DNA of 64,000 nt from Pseudomonas flexibilis (GCF_000802425.1 NZ_JRUD01000003.1:202828-266827); one strand, 5' to 3'. Shown: positions 25,560-34,200, counted from the stretch's first letter. A program made the numbers and translations. The notes: generated from the sequence alone by a model not told the origin.

Positions 25560-26611
25560 GTGGTTCGGCCAGCCCGCCGATCCTCGGTAGCTACTATGCG
25601 GGCTCGTCCCGTCCGACCCCGGCTCGCCTGCTGGTGGAGGAGGGCGCGGTGCAGGTACGCGATGGCGATCAACTGCTGGCCGGGCCCGTGCCGCTGGATG
25701 CGGTGGCGATCAGCTCGCGGCTGGGCAATACCCCGCGCATGCTGCGCTTCGCCGACGGCGGCAGTTTCGAGACGGCCGATAACGCGGCTGTCGATCGCCT
25801 GCTGAGCGGCAGCGGCCGGCGGCACGGACTGGTGCACCGGCTGGAATCCAGCCTGCGCTACGTGCTGCTCGGTGTGCTGGTGACGGTGCTGTTCGTCTGG
25901 GGCGGGGTGCGCTACGGCATTCCGGCGCTGGCCGAGGGGGTGGCCTTTGCGCTCCCCGAATCGGTCAGCCGCCAGGTGGGCCAGGGCGTGCTGGACGTGC
26001 TCGACCAGCAGGTGCTGTTTCCCAGCGAGCTGGCCGAGGATGAGCGGGCCCGCCTGCGCGAGCGCTTCGCACCGCTGCTGCAGCGTGACGGTGCGCCGAT
26101 CCGCCTGGAATTCCGCAGGGCCGCCGAGCAGATCGGCGCCAACGCCTTCGCCCTGCCGTCGGGCACGGTGGTGTTCACAGATCAGTTGGTGACGCTGGCC
26201 GGGCACGACGAGGAACTGCTGGCGGTGCTGGCCCACGAAATCGGCCACGTCGAGCGCCGCCATGGGCTGCGCCAGGCGCTGCAGGGTTCGGCCCTTGGCC
26301 TGGTGGTGATGACCGTGACGGGGGACCTGTCCTCGGTGTCGTCGCTGGTCGCCGCGATCCCGGTGCTGCTCACCCAGCTCGGCTATTCCCGCGACTTCGA
26401 GCACGAGGCCGACCGCTTCGCCGCCGAGCTGCTGGCCGAGCAGGGCATCGACGCCCGGCGTCTCGGCGAGATCCTGGCGCGCCTGGAGCGCGCCGCGCGT
26501 ACTTGCCCGCCCGACGAGGAACCCTGCCCGCAGGAGGCGGGCGGCTGGACGCGCTACCTGTCCACCCACCCGCCGACCGCAGAGCGCCGGCGCCTGCTGG
26601 GCGATTTCTGA
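25556..26611 (+). CDS. M48 family metallopeptidase, membrane anchored
   Basis: The 351-residue protein has one membrane segment (about 101-123) and a C-terminal peptidase domain. The zinc motif HEIGH lies at 227-231, and the third ligand is Glu283 in FEHEAD. The layout resembles BepA/LoiP/Oma1-type quality-control proteases facing the periplasm. The N-terminal 95 residues have a small beta-rich domain of unknown role. It starts with GTG overlapping the DUF898 stop. Pairing of DUF898 with an M48 protease suggests that one processes or regulates the other, which is inference. Confidence 0.88.
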   Translation: MSGSASPPILGSYYAGSSRPTPARLLVEEGAVQVRDGDQLLAGPVPLDAVAISSRLGNTPRMLRFADGGSFETADNAAVDRLLSGSGRRHGLVHRLESSLRYVLLGVLVTVLFVWGGVRYGIPALAEGVAFALPESVSRQVGQGVLDVLDQQVLFPSELAEDERARLRERFAPLLQRDGAPIRLEFRRAAEQIGANAFALPSGTVVFTDQLVTLAGHDEELLAVLAHEIGHVERRHGLRQALQGSALGLVVMTVTGDLSSVSSLVAAIPVLLTQLGYSRDFEHEADRFAAELLAEQGIDARRLGEILARLERAARTCPPDEEPCPQEAGGWTRYLSTHPPTAERRRLLGDF

Positions 26612-26620
26612 GGAGACGTG

Positions 26621-26642
26621 CCGGCCGGGGTAATCCGGCCGG
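26621..26642. terminator. Possible bidirectional terminator
   Basis: CCGGCCGG (26621-26628) and CCGGCCGG (26635-26642) form an 8-bp stem around GGTAAT between convergent genes. No T-tract follows on either strand, so intrinsic termination would be weak. Confidence 0.45.
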
Positions 26643-26651
26643 TCTCGCCGG

Positions 26652-27152
26652 TCACTGCGCTGGCTGGGCGGGTGTATTACCCCGGTACTGCTGGTGCAGC
26701 ATCATCTGGTCCATCATCTGCTGCTGCATTTCCAGGCGCCTGTCCATCATGTACTGGCGCTGGGCCTGCTGTTCGGGCGTAAGGTTCGAATATCCCTGCC
26801 AGCCCATCCGGTGGCCGGCCCCCATCATGGGGCCGCCCATTCTTCCAGGGCCGCCCATTCCGCGCATCGTCTGCATGTTCTGGTGCAGGGTGTTCCAGTG
26901 TTCCTGAAGGAGCCGCTGGCGCTCGTTCGGGTCCTGGGTCTGCTGGATCTTCTCCATCTGGGCCTGCATTTTCTGCAGGTTCTCCTGCATGCGGTCCATC
27001 TGTTTGTCGAACTCGCCGATGTCCGGGGCGTTCGCGGCTGGCTGCTGCGCCTGGGGAGCTGCGTCCTGGGCAGGGGCCGGGTCTGCGGCGGCGACCCAGG
27101 CCGGTGATAGCGACGTGGCGATCAAGAGTAAGGCCTGAGGGATGTTGTTCAT
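26652..27152 (-). CDS. Met/Gln-rich periplasmic protein, unknown
   Basis: The 166-residue protein has a signal peptide (about 1-22, ending AWVAA), a Pro/Ala/Gln linker, a helical coiled-coil stretch (QMDRMQENLQKMQAQMEKI) and a C-terminus rich in Met, His, Gly and Gln. Met/His clusters such as GGPMMGAGHRMGW and QQQMMDQMMLHQQY resemble those of copper- or silver-binding periplasmic proteins. I do not recognise a named family. It is convergent with the M48 peptidase and divergent from the glutamine-synthetase-like gene. A metal-binding chaperone role is only a suggestion. Confidence 0.75.
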   Translation of the reverse strand: MNNIPQALLLIATSLSPAWVAAADPAPAQDAAPQAQQPAANAPDIGEFDKQMDRMQENLQKMQAQMEKIQQTQDPNERQRLLQEHWNTLHQNMQTMRGMGGPGRMGGPMMGAGHRMGWQGYSNLTPEQQAQRQYMMDRRLEMQQQMMDQMMLHQQYRGNTPAQPAQ

Positions 27153-27348
27153 GTCGAGCGACCTGTGTGGTGTGGGTTGGGCAATGCGACGGTGAACCGC
27201 ACGCATTGATTCGACCCTGAAAACGCCAGGCCGTGCACCATCGGTCGATTCGGCAATGCCCGGCCGCTGTGCCGGCGTGCATGGCGCGCGGGCCGGCGGC
27301 GGCCTATGGTGAGCCCATCGCCGATTGGCGCCAGACGAGTTTCTGCTC

Positions 27349-28692
27349 ATGTCGTCCTCCCTGTCCGTTTCCCTGGACCCGCGCCTGGCGGGTGTCGAAG
27401 CCGTGGAATGCGTTACCCCGGATCTCAATGGGGTTCCGCGCGGCAAGGTCATGACCCCGGAAGGCTTCCTGGAAGGCCGGCGGCTGCAGATGGCGCGCGG
27501 TGTGCTGTTCCAGTGCGTGATGGGCGGCTACCCGCCGCCGCGTTACTACGGCGGCGACGATGGCGACATGGTGCTGGCGCCAGACCTGAGCCAGCTGCAC
27601 CGCCTGCCCTGGACCGCCCAGCCGCGCGCGCTGGTGATCTGCGATGCCGAGGAACCGGACGGCACGCCCTGCCCGCTGTCCAGCCGCAGCCTGTTGCGTC
27701 GGGTGCTGGATGACTATGCCGCAGAGGGCCTGTCCCCCGTGGTGGCCAGCGAACTGGAGTTCTTCCTGTTCCAGCCCAATCCCGATCCATTGCGGCCGTT
27801 CGTGCCCCCGTGCGGCCTGGACGGCCGGCCTTCCGGCGCGGCGGCGGCGTTCAGCGTGGGCGCCAACCACAGTCAGCAGGCCTATTTCGATGAGGTGTAC
27901 GCCGCCATGCGCGCCTTCGGGCTGCCGCGCGATACCTTCCTGCACGAGATGGGCGCCAGCCAGTTCGAGATCAACCTGCTGCACGGCGACGCCTTGCAGG
28001 TGGCCGACCAGACCTTCCTGTTCAAGCACCTGCTGCGGGAGATCGCGCTGCGACACGGGCTGATCGCGGTGTGCATGGCCAAGCCGCTGGCCGAGACGCC
28101 GGGCAGCTCCATGCACCTGCACCAGAGCGTGGTGCGCCGCGACGATGGTACGAACCTGTTCAGTGACGAGGAGGGCAACGAGACCCCGGCCTTCCGGCAT
28201 TTCATTGGCGGCTTGCAGGCCGCGCTGGGTGAGCTCACGTTGCTGTTCGCGCCCTATGTGAATTCCTATCAGCGCCTGTTCCATCCCTTCGCCTCGCCCA
28301 ACAACGCCTGCTGGGGCTACGACAACCGCGCCGCCGGGCTGCGCATTCCGCTCAGCGAGGCGTCGGCGCGAAGGGTGGAGAACCGCTTGCCGGGCGCCGA
28401 CGCCAATCCCTACCTGGTGATCGCCGCCAGCCTGGCGGCGGGGCTGCGCGGCATGCGCCTGGGTCTGGAGCCGACGCCACCGGCGCGGGGCGCCTTCGAG
28501 GCGCCGCCGGCCTTGCAGCTGCCGTTCACCCTGTCGGCGGCGCTGGAGCGCCTGCGGCACAGCGTGCTGGCGCGCGAGCTGTGCGGGGCGGATTTCATTG
28601 AGTGCTATGCCGCGGCCAAGCTGATGGAGCTGGGCAGCTATTACGACGAGATCACGCCGTGGGAAAGGCGCCATCTGGCGCCCTGGGTGTGA
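27349..28692 (+). CDS. Glutamine synthetase family protein
   Basis: The 447-residue protein has the glutamine synthetase fold: VVASELEFFLFQPNPD (metal Glu), EMGASQFEINLLHGDAL, PGSSMHLHQSV, the NSYQRLFHPFASPNNACWGY loop, and ENRLPGADANPYLVIAASLAAG. It is closer to gamma-glutamyl-polyamine synthetases (PuuA/Pau type) than to GlnA, judged by the N-terminus and the lack of the adenylylation-site segment. It would ligate glutamate to an amine for catabolism. Start choice between ATG 27349 and TTG 27325 is open. It stands alone; no polyamine genes adjoin it, so the substrate is unknown. Confidence 0.85.
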   Translation: MSSSLSVSLDPRLAGVEAVECVTPDLNGVPRGKVMTPEGFLEGRRLQMARGVLFQCVMGGYPPPRYYGGDDGDMVLAPDLSQLHRLPWTAQPRALVICDAEEPDGTPCPLSSRSLLRRVLDDYAAEGLSPVVASELEFFLFQPNPDPLRPFVPPCGLDGRPSGAAAAFSVGANHSQQAYFDEVYAAMRAFGLPRDTFLHEMGASQFEINLLHGDALQVADQTFLFKHLLREIALRHGLIAVCMAKPLAETPGSSMHLHQSVVRRDDGTNLFSDEEGNETPAFRHFIGGLQAALGELTLLFAPYVNSYQRLFHPFASPNNACWGYDNRAAGLRIPLSEASARRVENRLPGADANPYLVIAASLAAGLRGMRLGLEPTPPARGAFEAPPALQLPFTLSAALERLRHSVLARELCGADFIECYAAAKLMELGSYYDEITPWERRHLAPWV

Positions 28693-28713
28693 GGTAAAGC
28701 GCCGCGTGGCGCT

Positions 28714-29469
28714 TTACTCGTCTTCGAAGTCCAGACGGCGGCTTTCGCGCTGCAACTGGAACACGTAGCGCTCGATCTGGCGCTGTTCGTAGCCGCTGAT
28801 CTCGTAGAAGCGCAAGCCGACCATGCTGGATTCGCGGCTGCGGTCGAAATACAGGTGGCGCAGCTCTACGGCCACCACCAGAGTGGCGTCCGGCAGGGCG
28901 ATGCTCAGGCGTTCGTAGACGGTGCCGCTCTGCAGGTAATCGGTGAGGTTGCCGGGGAATTGCACCTTGCAGCCGGTGGCGGAGATGTCCAGCAGCTTGC
29001 CCACCAGCGAAGGCGACAGCTTGCTGCCGGCCAGGTTGACGTTGGGCGACTGGGTGCGCTTGAGCGGTGCGCGGTAGGCGTCGCGGCGCTGGTGGTACTC
29101 CAGTTCGTCGGGCAGGTCGATCCAGAAGCACGGCGTCCCTTCGAGACTGCCGCGCTTGACCCGGTAGTTGCGACTGGTCCAGGCCATGCGCACGCCTTCG
29201 TGGTAGCCCTCGGCGGAGAAGGTCTGGCCGTCAAGCAGGTGGCGTTCGCTTTCCAGGGGCAGCACTTCGTCGAGCGCCATCAACTTGCGTTCGCGGTCCA
29301 CCGCCAGCAGCACGGTGTAGCCGTGGCGGGTCACCGGCAGTTCATCGAAGGAGATGTTGACCCGTTCCTTGTGGGTGGCCAGGGTGCGCAGATGGCCGGC
29401 CACTTCGATGGGCTCCCTGTAGGTGACGGGCCCCTGGTCAGGCTTTTCTTCGATGTTGAATTTCGACAC
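28714..29469 (-). CDS. flgZ: Flagellar brake protein, c-di-GMP-binding (FlgZ/YcgR)
   Basis: The 251-residue protein has an N-terminal YcgR-type domain (about 20-115) and a C-terminal PilZ domain. The c-di-GMP-binding RxxxR lies at R129-R133 in QRRDAYR, and the DxSxxG motif is DISATG at 161-166. It would slow flagellar rotation when c-di-GMP is high. It is the last gene of the flgM-flgN-flgZ series on the minus strand, the arrangement known in Pseudomonas. Confidence 0.93.
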   Translation of the reverse strand: MSKFNIEEKPDQGPVTYREPIEVAGHLRTLATHKERVNISFDELPVTRHGYTVLLAVDRERKLMALDEVLPLESERHLLDGQTFSAEGYHEGVRMAWTSRNYRVKRGSLEGTPCFWIDLPDELEYHQRRDAYRAPLKRTQSPNVNLAGSKLSPSLVGKLLDISATGCKVQFPGNLTDYLQSGTVYERLSIALPDATLVVAVELRHLYFDRSRESSMVGLRFYEISGYEQRQIERYVFQLQRESRRLDFEDE

Positions 29470-29520
29470 TGTCCGCGTACTCCAAAACCAATCCTGCGGG
29501 ACGCCGTGCTACGGGGCGGG

Positions 29521-29994
29521 TCAGGCCTGGGAAAGGGGACGCTGACGGGCGATGCTGGCGGCGCTTTGACCGAGGCGATTGTACAGCCCTGCGGCGTCGT
29601 TTTTGCCACGCACCACCATCAGCAGTCCTTCGACATTGGTCTGGCCGTTCTGGATCAACCGGCCGTTGCGCTGATTGAGCCCCTGGCAGCTGTCCAGCAG
29701 CTCGGCGAGTTGCGTGGCGGCCTCCAGCAACGCTTCGCCGTCGGAGGAGCGGGCGGCCAGCGTTTCCAGGCCGGCGCGATCGGCGCTCAGGCCGCTGGCG
29801 CGCAGCAGGTCGCTGCGCTGGTGACGCTGCCGGTCCAGCTCGTCGAGCAGGCGGGTCTTATCACCCAGCAGGCTTTCCAGCACGGCCAGTTCGCAATGAC
29901 AGAGTGCGTGATGCTCGCTTTCCAGCAGTTCGAGCAGGCGTTGCGCCTGCTCGATATCCGCACGGAAGCTGTTCAGAAGTTGGGCGACGGGCAT
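29521..29994 (-). CDS. flgN: Flagellar export chaperone FlgN
   Basis: The 157-residue all-helical protein binds hook-associated proteins FlgK and FlgL before export. The helical, Leu/Glu/Gln-rich sequence (LLELLESEHHALCHCELAVLESLLGDKTRLLDEL) matches the FlgN family, which has little motif conservation. The start at MPVAQLL (29994) is preferred to the codon two earlier. It follows flgM by 46 bases, in the usual order. Confidence 0.85.
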   Translation of the reverse strand: MPVAQLLNSFRADIEQAQRLLELLESEHHALCHCELAVLESLLGDKTRLLDELDRQRHQRSDLLRASGLSADRAGLETLAARSSDGEALLEAATQLAELLDSCQGLNQRNGRLIQNGQTNVEGLLMVVRGKNDAAGLYNRLGQSAASIARQRPLSQA

Positions 29995-30040
29995 GAGCAC
30001 CTCAGGAAGACGTGGCGTCCGCTACTCCCGGTGAGGCGTG

Positions 30041-30349
30041 TCAGCGTTGCGATTCGAAGGCGAGCAGCTTGCCGGCCAGGCGCTGGCTGTCCACCTGGTA
30101 GCTGCCGTCGGCGATGGACTGGCGCAGGCGTTCGACTCGCGCGGCGTCGACTTCGGGCTGTTCGCGCAGCTGATCGGTGATCTGCTGCAAATGCTGGACT
30201 TCCGCGCTGAAACGCACGGATTCGCCGCTCTCGGCCGCAGGCGCGACGCTGGCGGTTTCGCTGATCGGGGCAGTGGGCTGCGCAGGGTTGCTGCGGGTAA
30301 TGCCGGCCGGCGCGGAGGCGCTGTTCGGCCGCTGAAAATCGATAACCAT
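30041..30349 (-). CDS. flgM: Anti-sigma-28 factor FlgM
   Basis: The 102-residue protein inhibits the flagellar sigma factor FliA until hook completion, when it is exported. The N-terminal half is disordered (Pro/Ala/Ser-rich), and the C-terminal half carries the conserved sigma-binding helices ([19 protein letters not shown], then LAGKLLAFE). A sigma-28 promoter lies just upstream, so FlgM is made under the control of its own target. Confidence 0.93.
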   Translation of the reverse strand: MVIDFQRPNSASAPAGITRSNPAQPTAPISETASVAPAAESGESVRFSAEVQHLQQITDQLREQPEVDAARVERLRQSIADGSYQVDSQRLAGKLLAFESQR

Positions 30350-30389
30350 GATGTGCTACCTCGAACGGAGCAGTGGACGCTTGCCACTA

Positions 30390-30416
30390 GTTTCGGCCGT
30401 TCGCGTCAGAACTTTA
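30390..30416 (-). promoter_or_regulatory. Sigma-28 (FliA) promoter of flgM
   Basis: Read on the minus strand, TAAAGTTC (-35) and GCCGAAAC (-10) are separated by 11 bases. This is close to the FliA consensus TAAAGTTT-N11-GCCGATAA. It lies 41 bases before the flgM start. Confidence 0.8.
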
Positions 30417-30482
30417 ACGCCTGTTGTCGGCTTTTTGCGTTTCGGCTCACAGTTTCTGACGGTGAGCGCGTCGCGTGTGAGA

Positions 30483-31232
30483 CTAGAGGTCCACGACCAC
30501 CTGTCCCGGCCCGCTGATGCGCGCCTTGATGATGCGCTGCGAGCTCAGGTTGCGGACCCGCACCTGCTCGCCGATGGCGCCTTCCTGGAGGGCTTCGCCG
30601 GGCATGCGCACGGACAGCGACGCGCCGCCGGCACTGATTACCACATGATCGCCCTTGCGTACCACCGGCGCGCGTTCCAGATGGTTGGGGGTGAGCACCT
30701 GATCGATGCTCACCGGGCGGGTCAGCTTGCTGCCCAGGGCCTGCTCGGGCTCGGTCAGGTAGCCCTGGGTGAGGGTGCCCACGTCGCGCTCGCGCCAGTC
30801 GATGTCCTGGGCCTCGAGGATGGCGCCGCGCGCCAGCGGACGCTGGGCAACCACCACCTGGCGGAACAGGCGCACCTGCGCCGGCACGAACAGGCTCCAG
30901 GTCGAACTGCCCTGGCAGCCAACGCGCACGGTGACCCGGCCCACCGGCTGGGCCGGGCTTTCCAGGCTGGCCACCAGCGGCTGATCGCAGGCCGGCATGC
31001 GCAAGCGCGAGTCGAGGCGGTTGACCTGGATCTCGTAGCGTCCGCCGATACTGGCCCGTTGCAAATAGTTCGCTACCTGTTCCTCAAGAAATGCCTCGGT
31101 GGCGCCGATAAGGTGCTCAGGTAAGGTTTGCGCCGCCGCGCCGGCGACGGCGGGGATTTGCAGGGCGGCCGTGGTCGCCAGGGCAAGGCCCAGGCCACGC
31201 AGGCGTCGGAAAACTGTCGTTATCAGGATCAT
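30483..31232 (-). CDS. flgA: Flagellar P-ring assembly chaperone FlgA
   Basis: The 249-residue periplasmic chaperone helps assemble the P-ring protein FlgI. A signal peptide (about 1-34) precedes the SAF-like domain: LARGAILEAQDIDWRERDV, then LGSKLTRPVSIDQVLTPNHLERAPVVRKGDHVVI, and the C-terminal AIGEQVRVRN segment. The ATG at 31232 has no Shine-Dalgarno sequence. A sigma-54-like promoter is so close that the mRNA would start almost at this ATG. The gene is divergent from cheV. Confidence 0.9.
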   Translation of the reverse strand: MILITTVFRRLRGLGLALATTAALQIPAVAGAAAQTLPEHLIGATEAFLEEQVANYLQRASIGGRYEIQVNRLDSRLRMPACDQPLVASLESPAQPVGRVTVRVGCQGSSTWSLFVPAQVRLFRQVVVAQRPLARGAILEAQDIDWRERDVGTLTQGYLTEPEQALGSKLTRPVSIDQVLTPNHLERAPVVRKGDHVVISAGGASLSVRMPGEALQEGAIGEQVRVRNLSSQRIIKARISGPGQVVVDL

Positions 31233-31242
31233 GTTCGCGAAG

Positions 31243-31259
31243 TAGCAAGGGACGTGCCG
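31243..31259 (-). promoter_or_regulatory. Sigma-54-type promoter at flgA
   Basis: On the minus strand the sequence CGGCACGTCCCTTGCTA matches the RpoN consensus TGGCACG-N4-TTGCW except for its first base. The -24 GG and -12 GC are 10 bases apart, as required. RpoN with FleQ controls many Pseudomonas flagellar genes. Confidence 0.7.
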
Positions 31260-31345
31260 GCGCTTTGTCGGCGTGGCTTGCGACAGGCGCGCCGGGCCGG
31301 GCGACGTCCCGGCGTTCAGGTCCCATTTTCAAGAAGGAGTCCGGC

Positions 31346-32269
31346 ATGGCCGGTGTACTGGATTCGGTAAACCAACGGACTCAGCTGGTCGGACAGAATC
31401 GTCTGGAACTGTTGCTGTTCCGGCTGGACGGTTCGCAGCTGTATGGCATCAACGTTTTCAAGGTCAAGGAAATCCTGCCCTGCCCGCGCCTGAGCAACAT
31501 GCCCAAGTCGAGCAGCGTGGTGTGCGGCGTGGCCAACATTCGTGGCGGCACCATCCCGATCCTGGACATGGCCCTGGCCACCGGGCGGCGCCCGCTGGCC
31601 GACCGCCAGAACAGTTTCGTGATCATTGCCGAGTACAACACCCGCGTGCTGGGTTTCCTGGTGCGTTCGGTGGAGCGCATCGTCAACCTCTACTGGGACG
31701 AGATCCATCAGCCGCCCAAGGGCACCGGCCGCGAGCACTACCTGACCGCGGTGACCCGCGTAGACAACGTGCTGGTGGAGATCATCGACGTCGAGAAGAT
31801 CCTCGCCGAGACGGTGCCCAGTCGCACGCAGATCGAGCAGCCGGTGTCCGCCGATATCCAGGCCCGCGCGCTCAGCAAGCACGTGCTGGTGGTGGATGAC
31901 TCTTCGGTGGCGCGCAAGCAGATCCTGCGCTGCCTGGAGGGCGTCGGCGTGGAGGTCACCGCCCTGTGCGACGGGCGCCAGGCCCTGCAGTTCCTGCAGA
32001 AGATGGCCGACGAAGGACGCCGTCCGGAAGACGAGCTGCTGATGGTCATCTCCGATATCGAAATGCCGGAAATGGACGGGTACACTCTGACCGCCGAGAT
32101 TCGCCAGGACCCGCGCATGCAGGGCTTGCACGTGCTGCTGCACACCTCGCTTTCCGGCGTGTTCAACCAGGCCATGGTGCAGAAGGTGGGGGCGGACGAT
32201 TTTCTCTCCAAGTTCCGTCCCGACGAGCTGGCCGACCGGGTGATCGCCCGAATCGAAGCACGAGACTGA
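31346..32269 (+). CDS. cheV: Chemotaxis protein CheV
   Basis: The 307-residue protein fuses a CheW-like coupling domain (about 15-160) to a receiver domain (about 178-300) with phospho-acceptor Asp237 in MVISDIEMPEMDG. It couples chemoreceptors to CheA and adapts signalling by phosphorylation. ATG 31346 is preceded by AAGGAG. It is divergent from flgA and followed 50 bases later by cheR, the standard Pseudomonas order. Confidence 0.95.
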   Translation: MAGVLDSVNQRTQLVGQNRLELLLFRLDGSQLYGINVFKVKEILPCPRLSNMPKSSSVVCGVANIRGGTIPILDMALATGRRPLADRQNSFVIIAEYNTRVLGFLVRSVERIVNLYWDEIHQPPKGTGREHYLTAVTRVDNVLVEIIDVEKILAETVPSRTQIEQPVSADIQARALSKHVLVVDDSSVARKQILRCLEGVGVEVTALCDGRQALQFLQKMADEGRRPEDELLMVISDIEMPEMDGYTLTAEIRQDPRMQGLHVLLHTSLSGVFNQAMVQKVGADDFLSKFRPDELADRVIARIEARD

Positions 32270-32319
32270 TGGCCGTTCGTTCAGGCTCGGCGTACTTATT
32301 TATGGTTAAGGCGGGTTAG

Positions 32320-33147
32320 GTGTCTTCAGGTAATTTGGATTTCGAGCTGTTCCGGGATTTCCTGGAAAAGACCAGCGGCATTCAATTGGGCAGCAACAAG
32401 CAGTATCTGGTGTCCAGTCGCCTCAACCGGTTGATGGAGCAGCGCGGCATCAAGACGCTCACCGAGCTGGTGCAGCGCATCCAGGCACAGCCGCGTGGCG
32501 GACTTCGCGAGGAAGTGGTGGACGCGATGACCACCAACGAAACGTTGTGGTTCCGCGATGGCTACCCCTTCGAGGTGCTCAAGAGCCGCGTGCTGCCGGA
32601 GCTGCTCAAGGCCTCGCCCACGCTGCGCCCGCGCATCTGGTCGGCGGCCTGTTCCTCGGGCCAGGAACCCTACTCGCTGTCGATGACCATCGACGAATTC
32701 GAGCGGGCCAACCCGGGCATGTTGCGCATGGGCGCGCAGATCGTCGCCACCGAGCTTTCCGGGGCGATGCTGGCTGCCTGTCGGGCAGGTGTCTACGATG
32801 GCCTGGCCATGGCGCGCGGCCTGTCGCCGGAGCGTCGCGAGCGCTATTTCGACCAGGTGGCGCCGGGCCAGTGGTCGATCAAGCCCGCCGTGCGCAACCG
32901 GGTCGAGTTGCGTGCGCTGAACCTGCTGGACAGCTATGCCGCGTTGGGCAAGTTCGACATCGTGTTCTGTCGCAACGTGCTGATCTACTTCTCCGCCGAC
33001 ATCAAGCGCGACATCCTCACCCGTATCCATGCCACCCTCAAGCCGGGCGGCTACCTGTTCCTCGGGGCTTCCGAGGCGCTCAACGGGCTGTCCGACCTGT
33101 ACCAGATGGTGCAGTGCAACCCGGGCATCATCTACAAGGCGCGCTAG
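32320..33147 (+). CDS. cheR: Chemotaxis methyltransferase CheR
   Basis: The 275-residue enzyme methylates glutamates on chemoreceptors using S-adenosylmethionine. It has the N-terminal helical domain, then DAMTTNETLWFRD, the SAM-binding WSAACSSGQEPYSLSM and FDIVFCRNVLIYFSADIKRDIL. It starts with GTG, and a weak GGG site precedes it. The flgB operon does not follow here; a DMT transporter does. Confidence 0.95.
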   Translation: MSSGNLDFELFRDFLEKTSGIQLGSNKQYLVSSRLNRLMEQRGIKTLTELVQRIQAQPRGGLREEVVDAMTTNETLWFRDGYPFEVLKSRVLPELLKASPTLRPRIWSAACSSGQEPYSLSMTIDEFERANPGMLRMGAQIVATELSGAMLAACRAGVYDGLAMARGLSPERRERYFDQVAPGQWSIKPAVRNRVELRALNLLDSYAALGKFDIVFCRNVLIYFSADIKRDILTRIHATLKPGGYLFLGASEALNGLSDLYQMVQCNPGIIYKAR

Positions 33148-33211
33148 ACGCCTTGCCAAGCGGCGGCGCGCTTCCGTAAGGTGCGCGCCTCGTCATTGCA
33201 CAGTGATATCC

Positions 33212-34108
33212 ATGCCTACTCGTCATCTCTGGGCCGCCGCTGGTCTTCTGCTTTCCAGCCTGCTGTGGGCGGGCAACGCCCTGATCGGCCGTGCAATCGC
33301 CGGGGAAATCCCGCCGCTGACCCTGTCGTTCTGGCGCTGGCTGGTGGCGCTATGCATCCTGCTGCCGTTCGTGGCCGGCACGTTGTGGCAGCACCGTGCG
33401 ACCCTGCGCCAGGCGGGCTGGCGCCTGCCGGTGATCGCCGCGCTGGGCATCGGGGCCTACAACTCGCTGCTCTACACGGCGGCCAAGAGCACCACGGCGA
33501 TCAACATCACGCTGCTCAATACCTGCATCCCGCTGGCCACCTTCCTGTTCGCCGGGCTGCTGCTCAAGGAATGGCCCAAGCGCCGTGCCTGGCTGGGCAT
33601 GGGCATCGCCGTGGCCGGACTGCTGGTGCTGATCAGCCAGGCCAGTCTGGCCAATCTGCTGGGCCTGTCCTTCAACCCCGGTGACCTGGTGATGATCCTC
33701 GCGGTGCTGGCCTGGGCGCTGTACACCGTGCTGCTGCGCCTGTGGGCACCCTGGCTGCCGCTGCCGCCGCTGGCCCTGCTGGGTGCGTTCGTGTTGATCG
33801 GCGTGCCGGTGATCCTGCCGTTCTATCTGCTGGAATTCAGCCAGCTGGGCGGTTTCGAGCTGAACGGGCGCACGCTGGGCGCCATCCTCTACACCGCCAT
33901 CCCGGCCTCGCTGATCGCCTACCTCACCTGGAACCAGGGGGTGAAGATCCTCGGTGCTGCCAAGGCCTCGCTGGCGCTGTACACGATGCCGGTGTTCGCT
34001 GCGGTGCTGGCCTACCTGCTGCTGGGTGAAACCTTGCAGGGATTCCACTGGGTCGGTGGGGCGCTGATCTTCGGTGGCCTGCTGTTCGCGACCCGTCCGG
34101 GGCGCTGA
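33212..34108 (+). CDS. EamA/DMT superfamily transporter
   Basis: The 298-residue inner-membrane protein has about ten membrane helices in two repeated EamA halves. It begins SSLLWAGNALIGRAIAGEIPPLTLSFWRW and ends LGETLQGFHWVGGALIFGG, both typical of drug/metabolite exporters. The substrate cannot be read. It lies between cheR and modA and ends 92 bases before modA. Confidence 0.88.
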   Translation: MPTRHLWAAAGLLLSSLLWAGNALIGRAIAGEIPPLTLSFWRWLVALCILLPFVAGTLWQHRATLRQAGWRLPVIAALGIGAYNSLLYTAAKSTTAINITLLNTCIPLATFLFAGLLLKEWPKRRAWLGMGIAVAGLLVLISQASLANLLGLSFNPGDLVMILAVLAWALYTVLLRLWAPWLPLPPLALLGAFVLIGVPVILPFYLLEFSQLGGFELNGRTLGAILYTAIPASLIAYLTWNQGVKILGAAKASLALYTMPVFAAVLAYLLLGETLQGFHWVGGALIFGGLLFATRPGR

Positions 34109-34152
34109 GCCCAGGGTTCGGGCTCTTGACTTCAGTCAGCGCGGCTCGACGT

Positions 34153-34180
34153 ATCGTTATATACGCTGGTATATAGCGAT
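34153..34180 (+). promoter_or_regulatory. ModE operator before modA
   Basis: ATCGTTATATA-CGCTGG-TATATAGCGAT is an inverted repeat with one mismatch and matches the known ModE box (two ATCGNTATATA half-sites about six bases apart). It ends 20 bases before the modA ATG, so ModE-molybdate bound here would block transcription of modABC-modE. Confidence 0.88.
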
Positions 34181-34200
34181 TACTTCTCCGGAGAGTCCGT

